From positions 4,107,001-4,171,000 of the forward strand of contig NZ_CP042910.1 in assembly GCF_008298035.1 (NCBI RefSeq): a DNA stretch of 64,000 nucleotides, given 5' to 3'. Origin of the DNA: Gimesia maris (GTDB lineage Bacteria; Planctomycetota; Planctomycetia; Planctomycetales; Planctomycetaceae). The notes under the pieces were generated by a model. The model was given only the letters and a program-made list of their open reading frames with translations, did no database searches and had not been told where the DNA came from. Shown here piece by piece: positions 55,585 through 64,000 of the stretch. The position numbers and the translations under genes were made by a program. Position 1 is the first letter of the stretch. Every line of letters starts with the position of its first letter.

Positions 55585-56220
55585 CTAAGTAGCAGCGATC
55601 TGCGTGAATGCAGCCAGGAATACCTCAGGGTGCTCTGCCCCTGAGATGGTTATTTTCCGGTCAATGATAAAACAGGGAACACTGTCAATCTGGTGTTGCT
55701 GAGACAGAATTTTGCCCTGGTCCATCGCATCCATGCCGTCATCAGACAACAGCAGGGCCTCTGCAGTCTGTGGATTCAGGCCTGCTTCAGACACGACTTG
55801 TATGAGCGTCTGGTGGTTGGCTATATCCTGACCCTCGACAAAATAGGCCTGAAACAGGGATTCAACAACTTGATCCTGGCAACCATGCTGCTCGGCCAAC
55901 CCAATGAGTCGGTGCGCGTCAACCGTATTGGGTGTTTTATCAATCGCGTCAAAATGGAAATGAATTCCTTCCGCTGCACCCACGGCGACCACCCTGGCAT
56001 CCAGTGCTTTTGAGCGCTCCCAGCTTCCAAACTTTCTCGTACGATACTCTTTGCGACTGATCCCGGCTTTTGGCATCAATGGATTGAGTTGAAAGGGATG
56101 CCAGCGCACCTGAATTTCATGTTGGTCATCCAGATCCCTGATTGCCTTTTCAAGTCGGCGTTTTCCAATATAGCACCAGGGGCAGATGACATCTGAAATC
56201 ACATCCACTGACAATTTCAT
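55585..56220 (-). CDS. DsbA family oxidoreductase (FrnE-like)
   Basis: A 211-residue thioredoxin-fold protein with the active-site motif CPWCYIGKRRLE near residue 14, characteristic of the FrnE/2-hydroxychromene isomerase-like DsbA branch, together with the cis-Pro region DSVPCFII near 185. No signal peptide, so it acts in the cytosol as a disulfide oxidoreductase or isomerase. I place the start at ATG 56220, with GAGAG about six bases upstream, rather than ATG 56232. Length is normal. Its connection with the downstream DoxX gene is only neighbourhood. Confidence 0.9.
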   Translation of the reverse strand: MKLSVDVISDVICPWCYIGKRRLEKAIRDLDDQHEIQVRWHPFQLNPLMPKAGISRKEYRTRKFGSWERSKALDARVVAVGAAEGIHFHFDAIDKTPNTVDAHRLIGLAEQHGCQDQVVESLFQAYFVEGQDIANHQTLIQVVSEAGLNPQTAEALLLSDDGMDAMDQGKILSQQHQIDSVPCFIIDRKITISGAEHPEVFLAAFTQIAAT

Positions 56221-56232
56221 TTGATCTCTCAC

Positions 56233-56470
56233 TGTTACTGGAGTAGACGAACTCGATTTCCCGGGGTGAATTCAGATGATCCGCAAAAAGCATCCCGCTA
56301 TGATATCGCAAAGTATCTATCACTGAAATGGACACTGGTATTTAACCTATTATCTTAGCTGGTCATGATAAAAAGTTGACGGGGACATCAATCCTGATAT
56401 TATAACCACAGTAGGCATCAGCCCCCCGACGAATGTCACCAGGAGCAGGCACCCAGGTGACGAAATGATT
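56233..56470. other. Intergenic region upstream of the FrnE-type gene
   Basis: This part of the gap up to the secreted-protein gene holds no gene I can support. It should contain the minus-strand promoter for the FrnE-type gene. Confidence 0.4.
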
Positions 56471-56509
56471 GACCAGCCATCAATTGAATTGATCGATTGA
56501 TGGCTGGTC
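56471..56509. repeat. 14-bp-stem palindrome, second copy
   Basis: GACCAGCCATCAAT at 56471-56484 pairs perfectly with ATTGATGGCTGGTC at 56496-56509. The stem matches the palindrome at 13956-13991 except for the outermost base pair. The remaining gap up to 56761 shows no supported gene. Confidence 0.6.
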
Positions 56510-56761
56510 TCATTTTCAGCAAACACCATCTTCTTGCAGCGTTCAAAACCTCTCTTTCAGACTGCGGTCTATGATACAGAATACGAAAATGAACGTTTTT
56601 CAGACCAACTTCGTGTAGTTTGGGCGGTGACAAATATCAGCCTTCATAAAATAGTATAATGACTGCATTCAAGGTATTATACGAGGTCATTGAAGGCAAT
56701 TCGGGGAATGCGGTCTGACATTCGATTAACCCGAAGTTAAAATCAACCTGGAGTAACAGTT

Positions 56762-57862
56762 ATGCGCAGTGTCGTTTTCATTTTATTACTTGCAACGCCA
56801 GCCTTAGCAGTCGGCAAAAATGCGCAGCCGTCTGACGAACAAATTCTGACGTGGTTAAAAGAACTGAAACCTTTACCGAAGGTCCATTACTCATTTCCCT
56901 TGGCGCTTAAGAACTTCTCCGATGAGTTACTATTCGAATACGCTCGGATATCACACGCGATCTCTTTGAGCGGCGAGTGGGGGACCAGCGAGCAGGTCGA
57001 CCGGGCGGTGAAAATCTGCAAACAAGTCAATGCTGACAAACCTAAGATCCCGGCATCGATCGCGGTCAATTACTCAGTCTGGCATCGCCATTTCGGGAAA
57101 GATCTGCCACCGACTGATACTGGTCCGACTCATCGAGCGGAACTTGAGAACCTGCTAAAGAAGATGGAATCGATGCGGGATGCGCTGACGGCTGCGAATC
57201 AAAAGTATGAGACTGACATTAAGCTGACGGCGGCCCTGTTCGACTCAGAACACTTTCACACACGTTCCGACAATGCTGAATGGAATAAAGCGATGACAGA
57301 AAAGTACAACGCTGCTTACGATATAGTCCAAAGGATTTTTCCCAAAGTCCAGATCGAATGGTACGCCCGTGGCGCCATTCACCCGGGCGCCTCGCCTACC
57401 GGATGGAGTACTGCATCTTACTTTGCTCTCGACGAGAAGGGAGAGAGTTTCGGTTGTCCACTGTATCAGGTGCCTGAGATCGGATACACGCGTGAAATTT
57501 TCCGCAGGACCGTTCAAAATGCAGAGAAGCATGGTTGTAACGAAGTCACACCGTGGATTGCACTAGCGTCTGGATACCGCCGACAAACGGACAAGTTTCA
57601 CGAATTTGTGCTGGATTGGAACTACGATCTGATTTATTCATGGCAACTTGGTGTCGAGATGAATCATCCGTGGTACGGCGTGCCAGAGCGTAGCGAACGC
57701 TTTGCTCCGTGGAACAAAGCGAAGATCGCCATTTTCTACCCCGCACCATTTGACTCCCGTGTTCCCCATTGGGGACAACATTTTGTGTCATACGTTCGCG
57801 GCGCTCAGATGGTTAAATTGTTGCCTGAAATACCAGAACCAAAAACTGAGACTGTTAAGTAG
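56762..57862 (+). CDS. Secreted protein of unknown function
   Basis: A 366-residue protein with a clear signal peptide (VVFILLLATPALAVG). The mature part contains Trp/Tyr/His-rich blocks such as WYARGAIHPGAS, TPWIALASGYRR and AIFYPAPFDSR, reminiscent of planctomycete proteins that may bind or cleave carbohydrate, but I recognise no catalytic family. It starts at ATG 56762, where GGAG lies 8-9 bases ahead, and the pectate lyase gene follows after 33 bases, so the two are probably an operon for polysaccharide use. Confidence 0.65.
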   Translation: MRSVVFILLLATPALAVGKNAQPSDEQILTWLKELKPLPKVHYSFPLALKNFSDELLFEYARISHAISLSGEWGTSEQVDRAVKICKQVNADKPKIPASIAVNYSVWHRHFGKDLPPTDTGPTHRAELENLLKKMESMRDALTAANQKYETDIKLTAALFDSEHFHTRSDNAEWNKAMTEKYNAAYDIVQRIFPKVQIEWYARGAIHPGASPTGWSTASYFALDEKGESFGCPLYQVPEIGYTREIFRRTVQNAEKHGCNEVTPWIALASGYRRQTDKFHEFVLDWNYDLIYSWQLGVEMNHPWYGVPERSERFAPWNKAKIAIFYPAPFDSRVPHWGQHFVSYVRGAQMVKLLPEIPEPKTETVK

Positions 57863-57895
57863 TTTGTACTGAGATGGATTTTGGAGATTGACTGA

Positions 57896-59209
57896 ATGAA
57901 GACCGGTTTTAAGATCATAACGATCATGTTCGTGTATTCGGCTGGTTTACTTCTCGCCGCAGACGCTGAAATCTCCGCGTTTCCTGAAGCCGAAGGATTC
58001 GGGAATCGATCCAAAGGGGGACGTGGCGGAAACGTACTATTTGTTACGAACCTCAATGATTCCGGTAAAGGAAGTCTTCGTTCGGCGATCGAATCGAAGG
58101 GACCTCGCACGATTCTGTTTCGGGTTTCAGGTTTGATCGAGTTAAAATCAAAGCTTAAAATCAGCGAGCCATTCGTGACTGTGGCTGGTCAAAGCGCGCC
58201 CGGAGATGGAATCTGTCTGAAGAATTTTGGTCTTGTGATTCAAACTCATGATGTCATCGTGCGATATCTGCGAATTCGTCCCGGTGACGAACCAGCCAAG
58301 GAGTTCGCAAAGCGGAAGAAAGACTTCACTCCCGACGCGATCAGTATTAGTGCGCCGAGCCACGATGTGATCTTCGATCACTGTTCGGCCAGTTGGTCGA
58401 TCGATGAATGCTGTTCTGTGTCGGGTGAAGGAATCACTGACATCACCGTTCAATGGTGCATCATCAGTGAATCTCTTAACAATAGCGTTCACCCCAAAGG
58501 CGAGCATGGATATGGATCGTTACTGCGCTGCAACGGAAATCTGAGTTTTCATCACAATATCTACGCACATCACAAGTCGCGAAGTCCGCGGCCCGGTACA
58601 TATGGCGATGGCAGTATTGTACTCGACTTCCGAAACAACGTGATTTACAACACGAAGGGCTATTCAGCTGCCGACCCCGTGCGAATGAATTATGTGGGAA
58701 ACTACATTAAACGCACAGGGTCTTCCGCGTTTCAAGTGGGAGGACCGACGACGAAGTTGTTTGTCAGCGGCAACGTCCTTGATGGTAATGCAAGTGCTAC
58801 GCGCGACAACTGGCGTCTGATCTCCGGCAAGAAGACCGACAGTCGTATGACCAATCCGTTCCCGGTCGCGAAGGTACAGACTGATTCTGCAGAGGAAGCG
58901 TTCAAACGGGTTCTCGCCCACTGTGGAGCCACGCTTCCAAAACGGGACTCTGTCGACACTCGTGTCATCGGTCAAATTCGTAACGGAACGGGTGAACTGG
59001 TCAACTCGCAGCGCGAGGTCGGTGGTTGGCCGAAGTTCAAATCAACAATGCCTCCGGTTGATACAGATCAGGACGGGCTACCGGACGACTGGGAACGCGA
59101 CCATGGTCTGAATCCCGCTGATCCGCGCGACCAGTCGCACGACAAAGACGACAACGGCTACACCAACCTCGAAGAGTACCTGAATTCGCCTAATCACGTT
59201 CGCAAATAA
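57896..59209 (+). CDS. Secreted pectate lyase-like protein
   Basis: A 437-residue protein with an N-terminal signal (IITIMFVYSAGLLLAADAEI). The body is a parallel beta-helix: GSLRSAI, RVSGLIELKSKLKI, VRYLRIRPGDE, and DHCSASWSIDECCSV near residue 165, typical of planctomycete pectate lyases. The C-terminus has an EF-hand/thrombospondin type-3-like calcium motif (DTDQDGLPDDWE, then DDNGYTNLEEYLN). It presumably cleaves pectin or a related polyuronate outside the cell or in the periplasm. It follows the 56762 gene closely and is likely co-transcribed with it. Confidence 0.85.
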   Translation: MKTGFKIITIMFVYSAGLLLAADAEISAFPEAEGFGNRSKGGRGGNVLFVTNLNDSGKGSLRSAIESKGPRTILFRVSGLIELKSKLKISEPFVTVAGQSAPGDGICLKNFGLVIQTHDVIVRYLRIRPGDEPAKEFAKRKKDFTPDAISISAPSHDVIFDHCSASWSIDECCSVSGEGITDITVQWCIISESLNNSVHPKGEHGYGSLLRCNGNLSFHHNIYAHHKSRSPRPGTYGDGSIVLDFRNNVIYNTKGYSAADPVRMNYVGNYIKRTGSSAFQVGGPTTKLFVSGNVLDGNASATRDNWRLISGKKTDSRMTNPFPVAKVQTDSAEEAFKRVLAHCGATLPKRDSVDTRVIGQIRNGTGELVNSQREVGGWPKFKSTMPPVDTDQDGLPDDWERDHGLNPADPRDQSHDKDDNGYTNLEEYLNSPNHVRK

Positions 59210-59664
59210 CGTCAAAATGACTCAGCGATGCATGACCTGACACAGAACCGGGCCTCTGTTGACACGCAACGTGATGCCGTACTTGACCACCGTTGCCGCC
59301 AGTATCTTTTTCGTCGAATATTGAACAACAGCTAAAGGAATCCGAGAAGCGCGTGGTCGCCGAATCCAGTCCAGAATAGAACGAGAAAAGCGACTCGCCG
59401 TATCGGGCAACAGGCTCGTAGGTTAAAAACTCAGCCACTCATATTTACAAAACTTTCCGGCATTTGAAAAACTTCTGGTTCTCCCATCTCGGTCGCTTTT
59501 GCAATCCGATCAACTCATACGTATTCCGGTACTTGCCTTAATACCACCGTTAAACGGTTTCGCGCTACTTAGATCTGACATGAAACTGATCCATGCCAGT
59601 CCGAAAGCTCATTTTTATCTGCGAAACTCGTCATATGCAGGACAGTATTTCATAACGAACGGGC
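59210..59664. other. Non-coding gap, possibly decayed
   Basis: Short frames occur on both strands but none has a recognisable motif, a good start or a ribosome binding site. The gap lies between the pectate lyase and the insertion-sequence remnant and may be decayed mobile sequence. Confidence 0.4.
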
Positions 59665-60326
59665 GTGTTGAAAAAGTCTTTTTGAAATAAACGGTTCAAC
59701 GGGTGATTGATCTTGATCTGCGGAGCGGTTTGGCGGTATGAGCAGGCTTGCTTTGTTGTCCAATCTCCCTGTTTTCGATCATGGAGACGCTGATGCAAGG
59801 ATTGCATGTCTTTGAGCCCCGAACCAGGACGGTCATTGATCTGGAATCGTTCATCCCAGAAGACCACTTGCTCCGGCAGGTTAACAGCTTTATCGAACCG
59901 GCATTCATCCGCAAACTGACCACATCTTGCTATGCAGAGGGACGAGGTCGCCCTTCCATTGATCCGGTCGTCTACTTTCGAATGGTACTGGTGGCGTATC
60001 TCTACGGCATTGATTCGGACAGACGTCTGTGTGAGGAAGTCCACTTCAATCTCGCCTATCGCTGGTTTTGTCGACTCTCTCTGGAAGATGATGTGCCGGA
60101 CCATTCGTCGTTCAGTCGAATCCGAGACCGGTATGGAGAAGAGATTTACGAGCAGGTCTTTCATGAGATTGTGAAACTTTGCCAGCAATACGGCTTGGTG
60201 AGAGAGTCCTGTAGCGTAATGACCGACGCCACATTGATCGCGGCGGATGCAGCCCTTGATTCCCTGGTCCACAATGAGCCCCAACAAGCACTCCAGGAGG
60301 CTGAAGCACTTATCAGTGAGTCGTGA
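59665..60326 (+). mobile_element. Truncated IS1182-like element
   Basis: GTGTTGAAAAAGTC at about 59665 resembles the left end of IS1182-type elements, and the transposase begins about 115 bases later. The element is cut off at 60326, after which the sequence belongs to the neighbouring minus-strand gene. No right end was found. Confidence 0.55.
59781..60326 (+). pseudogene. IS1182-like transposase, N-terminal part
   Basis: The 181 residues start at ATG 59781 and match the N-terminus of IS1182/IS5-group transposases with a DUF772 domain: DLESFIPEDHLLRQV, RGRPSIDPVVYFRM, YLYGIDSDRRL, and PDHSSFSRIRDRYG. The first catalytic Asp region (VMTDATLIAADAALDSL) is present; the remaining half, carrying the other acidic residues, is missing. 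A stop codon follows the junction at 60326, so the protein cannot work. Its end lies 38 bases from the end of the convergent pRiA4b-like gene. Confidence 0.85.
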
Positions 60327-60363
60327 TAAGCCGCGCCAGAGCAACATGTTACCTTCAGGCTCA

Positions 60364-61644
60364 TCACATCATTCTCCAGTCTGGTAGCCCCTTCTTCATA
60401 TCCCTGGTTGCTCGTTTGGGATCGAACTTGTCTGGCTCAAATGAACCGCCCCATTCCATGAACTCTTCATGTTGTTCGTGCTTCGGGTCGGCCAGTGCTT
60501 CCAGATAATCCGCATAGCCCCAGACCCCGCCAATGTCTTCAGGAGGGCAGGCTTGTTCGCCTTCCAGACAGAGTGGGGACTTCCTGCTCTTCTCCAGGGG
60601 AAGACGGCCTTCGAATAAGACTTCATGTTCCCAGCCATCTCCAAAGTCGTATTCGTATTTGAAGGAAAAACGCTTCTTTGTCTTAGGAAGAATTTGACTG
60701 AGAATCGTAGCCGTCGAGTCGAAGCAATGAAAATTTCCGAAACCATCGTCCAGGAGATCAGGATCACCGTACCGTTCCCCTTTGATCTCGAACTGATGCA
60801 GGTGCGAGTTGGTCCAGCCCATTGCGGTCTGGATGTGCTCGTGCAGTTGATCGAGTGTGCAATCCTGAACCTGAATCCGCCTCCAGATCGCTGGTTCGAA
60901 TCCGAGCAACGTAATCTTGAACTGATAGAGAAGATCAGGGTTCGCCTTCAGCCTGGGCTGCAACTCTATATCCACCAACTGTCCAGCCCTCGCCATGATT
61001 CCCTCTTTAATCTGATCCATCAGGTGGCTGGCAACCAGTAGCAATGCCATCTGTTTCTGCGTCTCACCATCCACAAGGTCCTCCGCCAGGGACAGCATCA
61101 TACTGGCTACTTCCGCTACAGTGAGAGGCTTCTCCTTCATCAGCTTGTTCTTGATGCGTTTCGACAGGCCGGGAATCAGCAGCAGAACATCTCGCTGCCC
61201 CGTTTCCAGACAGAAGTTTTCGAGCGGCTTTGTTTTGATGCGAAGTTGTTCGGCAGCCACAAGTGTCGCCCCTGCAAAATTAGCGATCTGCACTGCCTGA
61301 TCGGAAATCATCCTTATCTTGTGTGCATCCTCTATTTTCAAAATCGGTGGAGGCTCTTCATCAATATACGTGTCGAGTAAGTGCTGAATCTTCTTGAATA
61401 TAATGTCGAGTTTCTTTTGCTGCTTCCTGTCTTTGCAGTTGTTGAACTCGGCAGCAAAGTAGCTGCCGAAGTCGCACAGGTCGTCGAGAGTCATCATCAC
61501 CGGTTTGCCGGTTGGTGTTTCCCGAATGATCTGCTCGTAATCCTGGTCGAGGCACAGCAGGTCGTCGAGGATCAACTTCCGCTCGGCAGCGGTCAGTTTG
61601 AGTGGGATTTTCTCGCCGGGTTGAATCTGTTTTTGGGTGAGCAT
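60364..61644 (-). CDS. pRiA4b ORF-3-like protein with N-terminal extension
   Basis: The C-terminal ~190 residues are a plasmid pRiA4b ORF-3-like domain (PF07929): LYQFKITLLGFEPAIWRRI, LDQLHEHIQTAMGW, HLHQFEI, and FKYEYDFGDGWEHEV. The ~225-residue N-terminal part is helical and of unknown fold. ATG 61644 has AAGGA six bases upstream and is preferred over ATG 61689. Members occur on plasmids and in mobile regions; their molecular role is not established. It converges with the IS1182 remnant. Confidence 0.85.
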   Translation of the reverse strand: MLTQKQIQPGEKIPLKLTAAERKLILDDLLCLDQDYEQIIRETPTGKPVMMTLDDLCDFGSYFAAEFNNCKDRKQQKKLDIIFKKIQHLLDTYIDEEPPPILKIEDAHKIRMISDQAVQIANFAGATLVAAEQLRIKTKPLENFCLETGQRDVLLLIPGLSKRIKNKLMKEKPLTVAEVASMMLSLAEDLVDGETQKQMALLLVASHLMDQIKEGIMARAGQLVDIELQPRLKANPDLLYQFKITLLGFEPAIWRRIQVQDCTLDQLHEHIQTAMGWTNSHLHQFEIKGERYGDPDLLDDGFGNFHCFDSTATILSQILPKTKKRFSFKYEYDFGDGWEHEVLFEGRLPLEKSRKSPLCLEGEQACPPEDIGGVWGYADYLEALADPKHEQHEEFMEWGGSFEPDKFDPKRATRDMKKGLPDWRMM

Positions 61645-61827
61645 AATAGATTCCTTGTGGTTATCGAAGTTCGATTCTATCAATTTCAAGTAGTTGCCGC
61701 CAGATTCCCCGAGAGGTTGCTACCTGTTTTGTTTTCGTTCTATAAATGCTAAATTCAGCCCCAAAATGCGGCATATGAGGTGAGTCCTCTGGCATATCTC
61801 TCAGCGACTCCCACTTTCAGTCAATTC

Positions 61828-61874
61828 AGCCCGCTGAAGACCCATTACAACCGATCTTCAGCGGGCTGTTTTCG
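61828..61874 (+). terminator. Strong terminator-like hairpin upstream of the DUF1257 gene
   Basis: A 13-bp perfect stem (AGCCCGCTGAAGA at 61828-61840, TCTTCAGCGGGCT at 61855-61867) is followed by GTTTTCG. On the plus strand it points toward the DUF1257 gene only 60 bases away, with no plus-strand gene just before it. That makes it a candidate attenuator or a barrier insulating the following operon. Confidence 0.6.
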
Positions 61875-61933
61875 TTTCAGGTCCCGAACTGATTCTTCCC
61901 CTTATATTTCCCTTACTAGAGGAGACCACCAGC

Positions 61934-62302
61934 ATGTCACACATCGTGCAGATTCAAACCGAAATCCGTGATCCCGTCGCGATCCGCGCCGCCTGTGAGC
62001 GGCTTGAATTGCCAGCACCTGTCTTTGGAGAAAACCAACTTTTCAGCAGCAAAGCCACCGGCTGGGCCGTGCAACTGCCTGACTGGAGGTACCCCGTCGT
62101 CTGCGATGTCAACACTGCTAGGTTGGCCTTCGATAACTTCGAAGGCCGCTGGGGAGCGCGACAAGAACTGGATCGCTTCCTGCAGAGTTACGCCGTCGAA
62201 AAAACCAAGCTGGTCGCGAGAAAACAGGGCCACTCTGTACTAGAACAGCCACTGGAAGACGGTTCCATCAAACTCACCATCCAGGCAGGAGCAGCCCTAT
62301 GA
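61934..62302 (+). CDS. DUF1257 protein (Ycf35-like)
   Basis: A 122-residue protein beginning MSHIVQIQTEIRDPVAIRAA, which is characteristic of DUF1257/Ycf35. The body has VCDVNTARLAFDNFEGRWG and a Lys-rich helical end. It starts at ATG 61934 with AGAGGAG upstream. It overlaps the DUF2997 gene by four bases (ATGA). The same trio (DUF1257, DUF2997, AAA) recurs in cyanobacteria and planctomycetes. Function unknown. Confidence 0.88.
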   Translation: MSHIVQIQTEIRDPVAIRAACERLELPAPVFGENQLFSSKATGWAVQLPDWRYPVVCDVNTARLAFDNFEGRWGARQELDRFLQSYAVEKTKLVARKQGHSVLEQPLEDGSIKLTIQAGAAL

Positions 62303-62493
62303 ATCAGACGATCGAAATCATCATCACCGCTGACGGACAGACCCGCGTCGAAACCAAAGGCTTTACCGGCAGTGACTGTCGTATCGCCAGTCGATTCCTG
62401 GAACAGGCCCTGGGCCAGACTACTTCAGAAATACTCAAACCGGAATTCTACCTGAGTGCTTCAGAAGAAGAGCACGTACAGGAAGGCCTTTGA
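62299..62493 (+). CDS. DUF2997 protein
   Basis: A 64-residue protein: TIEIIITADGQTRVETKGFT, then GSDCRIASRFLEQALG and a glutamate-rich end. This is the DUF2997 pattern. It is translated from an ATGA overlap with DUF1257 and precedes the AAA gene by 42 bases. It has no assigned function but is usually found with these neighbours. Confidence 0.85.
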   Translation: MNQTIEIIITADGQTRVETKGFTGSDCRIASRFLEQALGQTTSEILKPEFYLSASEEEHVQEGL

Positions 62494-62535
62494 GTTGGTT
62501 CCTATCTACCGATCCTCTTTTACAGGAGACAAATT

Positions 62536-64000
62536 ATGACACTCACCAGTACTTTTTCAGAATACGTCCGGGCCTGCTTTACCGGCATCTGGATCGAAAG
62601 CCACGAACACCAGGAAGCACTGGCTGACCTGGCTCTACTCTGCCGCCAGGAAGACTGGCGTCTGGTCAGCTGGGATATAAACCAGGGCTTGCAACTCGCG
62701 GAAGAAACCACCGAGGCCGGGAACACGGATCCCCTGGCCGCCATCAAAGCCGTCAACGGACTGGCGACGCCGGAAGGAACGGCGATCCTGGTACTCCAGA
62801 ATTTTCATCGTTTCATCCAGTCCACCGAAATCATGCAGGCCCTGGCGCAGCAGATCCTCTCCGGAAAACAGAACCGGACCTTTATCGTGGTACTCTCCCC
62901 CCTGGTTGCCATCCCCGCCGAACTCGAAAAACTGTTTGTCGTCCTGGAACACGAACTCCCGGATCGACGTCAGCTGACTGAGATCGCGCAAGATATTGCC
63001 ACGGAACCAGGGGAACTGCCAGAAGGGGCTGAACTGGAAACCATCCTGGATGCAGCCAGCGGATTGAGCCGCTTTGAAGCAGAGGGGGCGTTTTCGCTGT
63101 CACTGGTACGGCAGGGAAAGATCACTCCCACCGCGATCTGGGAACTGAAAACCCAGACCCTCAAAAAATCAGGTCTGCTGACACTACACCGTGGTGCAGA
63201 GTCTTTCGACAGCCTGGGAGGACTGACCTCTCTCAAAGAGTTTACGACACGAATCCTGCAGCCCCATGCTCGTGGCCTGCAATCGCGGGGAATCCTGTTA
63301 CTCTCCCCTCCCGGCTGTGGAAAATCCCAGTTCTGTAAAACCCTGGGAAATGAAGTCGGTCGCCCGGTCCTGATTCTGGATGTCGGTGCTCTGATGGGTT
63401 CCCTCGTCGGCGAATCCGAGAAACGCACACGGCAGGCGCTGCAGATCGTGGACGCCATGGCTCCCTGTGTATTAATGATCGACGAAATCGAAAAAGCGTT
63501 CGCCGGTGTGGGATCTTCTGGCCAGAGCGACAGCGGTGTCTCGGCCCGCATGTTTGGTTCTTTCCTCTCATGGCTCAATGATCATACGTCAGATGTGTTC
63601 GTTGTAGCGACCAGCAACGATGTTACGAAATTACCACCTGAATTCAGTCGTAGCGAACGCTTTGATGGTATCTTCTTCCTGGACCTGCCAGGCCAGGAGC
63701 AGAAGAATCAGATCTGGTCTCAGTACATTGGGCTGTTCGGTCTCAACCCGGATCAGGCACGTCCCGAAGATACCGACTGGACAGGGGCCGAGATCCGCAG
63801 TTGCTGCCGACTGGCGGGATTGCTGGATGTCTCTCTGCTCGATGCACGACAAAATGTGGTTCCAGTCGCCGTAACTGCTGCTGAGTCGGTAACACGTTTA
63901 CGACAGTGGGCCAATGGTCGCTGCCTGGATGCCGATCGGCCTGGTATATTTCACTGGGAAAATCCCAGACCAAAATCCCGTCGAAGCCTCAAACACCTGG
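62536..64000 (+). CDS. Ycf46-like AAA ATPase, 3' end beyond the window
   Basis: The open frame runs off the window after 488 codons. It starts at ATG 62536 with AGGAG seven bases upstream. The N-terminal ~230 residues have the Ycf46-type non-AAA domain with ATEPGELPEGAELETILDAA. The AAA part begins near 250: Walker A SPPGCGKSQFCK near 257, LMGSLVGESEKRTRQAL, Walker B VLMIDEIEKAF near 317, ATSNDVTKLPPEFSR and ERFDGIFFLD. It should be a cytosolic AAA ATPase working with the DUF1257/DUF2997 proteins; substrates are unknown. Confidence 0.9.
   Translation, partial: MTLTSTFSEYVRACFTGIWIESHEHQEALADLALLCRQEDWRLVSWDINQGLQLAEETTEAGNTDPLAAIKAVNGLATPEGTAILVLQNFHRFIQSTEIMQALAQQILSGKQNRTFIVVLSPLVAIPAELEKLFVVLEHELPDRRQLTEIAQDIATEPGELPEGAELETILDAASGLSRFEAEGAFSLSLVRQGKITPTAIWELKTQTLKKSGLLTLHRGAESFDSLGGLTSLKEFTTRILQPHARGLQSRGILLLSPPGCGKSQFCKTLGNEVGRPVLILDVGALMGSLVGESEKRTRQALQIVDAMAPCVLMIDEIEKAFAGVGSSGQSDSGVSARMFGSFLSWLNDHTSDVFVVATSNDVTKLPPEFSRSERFDGIFFLDLPGQEQKNQIWSQYIGLFGLNPDQARPEDTDWTGAEIRSCCRLAGLLDVSLLDARQNVVPVAVTAAESVTRLRQWANGRCLDADRPGIFHWENPRPKSRRSLKHL

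Noticed and set aside
56436-56633. A 65-residue minus-strand frame in the gap before the secreted-protein gene
   Set aside because: It spans the palindrome at 56471, has no ribosome binding site or family motif, and no neighbour in the same direction.
59190-59690. Several short frames between the pectate lyase and the IS1182 remnant
   Set aside because: None has a good start or a recognisable domain, and they overlap each other on the same bases.
13347-64000. A second copy of the tRNA-Pro 3' end as the far attachment site
   Set aside because: I found only short chance matches such as CATCCCG near 56291; nothing long enough to call a direct repeat.

Overview
The window looks like a chromosomal segment of a planctomycete, most likely close to Gimesia (family-level inference from protein style, not from a search). 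The pointers are a Tat-type Gfo/Idh oxidoreductase with an RRDFLT signal, an ApbE protein with the same kind of N-terminus, a DUF1573 protein, a membrane-anchored FecR-like protein, a DoxX protein with a large insert, secreted polysaccharide-lyase genes, and a DUF1257-DUF2997-AAA trio. Coding density is high and GC is about half, but differs clearly between blocks.

Layout. 0.5-13.1 kb is ordinary core sequence on the plus strand: leuC-leuD (leucine synthesis), apbE, a DoxX-like membrane protein, a Tat oxidoreductase, an MFS exporter, a DUF1573 protein, a FecR-like protein and a TPR lipoprotein. A tRNA-Pro(CGG) at 13.35 kb marks the start of an accessory region, followed by a recombinase remnant, a DUF5131 gene and a complete ISL3-family insertion sequence with matching 43-bp ends and an 8-bp target duplication.

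17.4-39 kb is a large minus-strand defence island made of two units with different base composition. The GC-rich unit (17.4-27.2 kb) resembles part of a DISARM-type locus: a small protein, a DrmD-like SNF2 helicase, a very large DUF1998 helicase and a RelE-like/UvrD fusion. It carries what look like deletion scars: DrmD stops after helicase motif III and runs out of frame into a helicase that begins at its Walker A motif, and the end of the UvrD gene abuts a short HsdR-like tail. The AT-rich unit (27.5-38.9 kb) appears intact and is the most interesting part. It has a CARF-domain sigma-54 activator (RtcR-like), a near-consensus sigma-54 promoter directly after its stop codon, then a ~1144-residue protein of unknown function and a 2084-residue DUF1998 helicase joined by an ATGA overlap. 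This reads as an inducible system: a ligand-sensing regulator, possibly autoregulated through two perfect palindromes at its own promoter, switches on a helicase effector pair. I see no rtcA/rtcB or CRISPR genes nearby.

39.3-54.8 kb carries more DNA-processing genes: an SbcD/YhaO-like nuclease and SbcC/YhaN-like ATPase, an EEP-family phosphodiesterase, a PD-(D/E)XK-like protein, McrB with two EVE-like domains, McrC, a possible TY-Chap protein, a RecB-nuclease/UPF1-helicase fusion and a HEPN-like protein. 55.0-64.0 kb returns to mixed content: DoxX, a DsbA/FrnE-type oxidoreductase, two secreted proteins including a pectate lyase, a truncated IS1182-like transposase, a pRiA4b ORF-3-like protein, and DUF1257, DUF2997 and a Ycf46-like AAA ATPase that runs off the end. 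Two kinds of palindromic repeat occur in the same order at about 13.2/14.0 kb and 55.5/56.5 kb, bracketing the accessory region.
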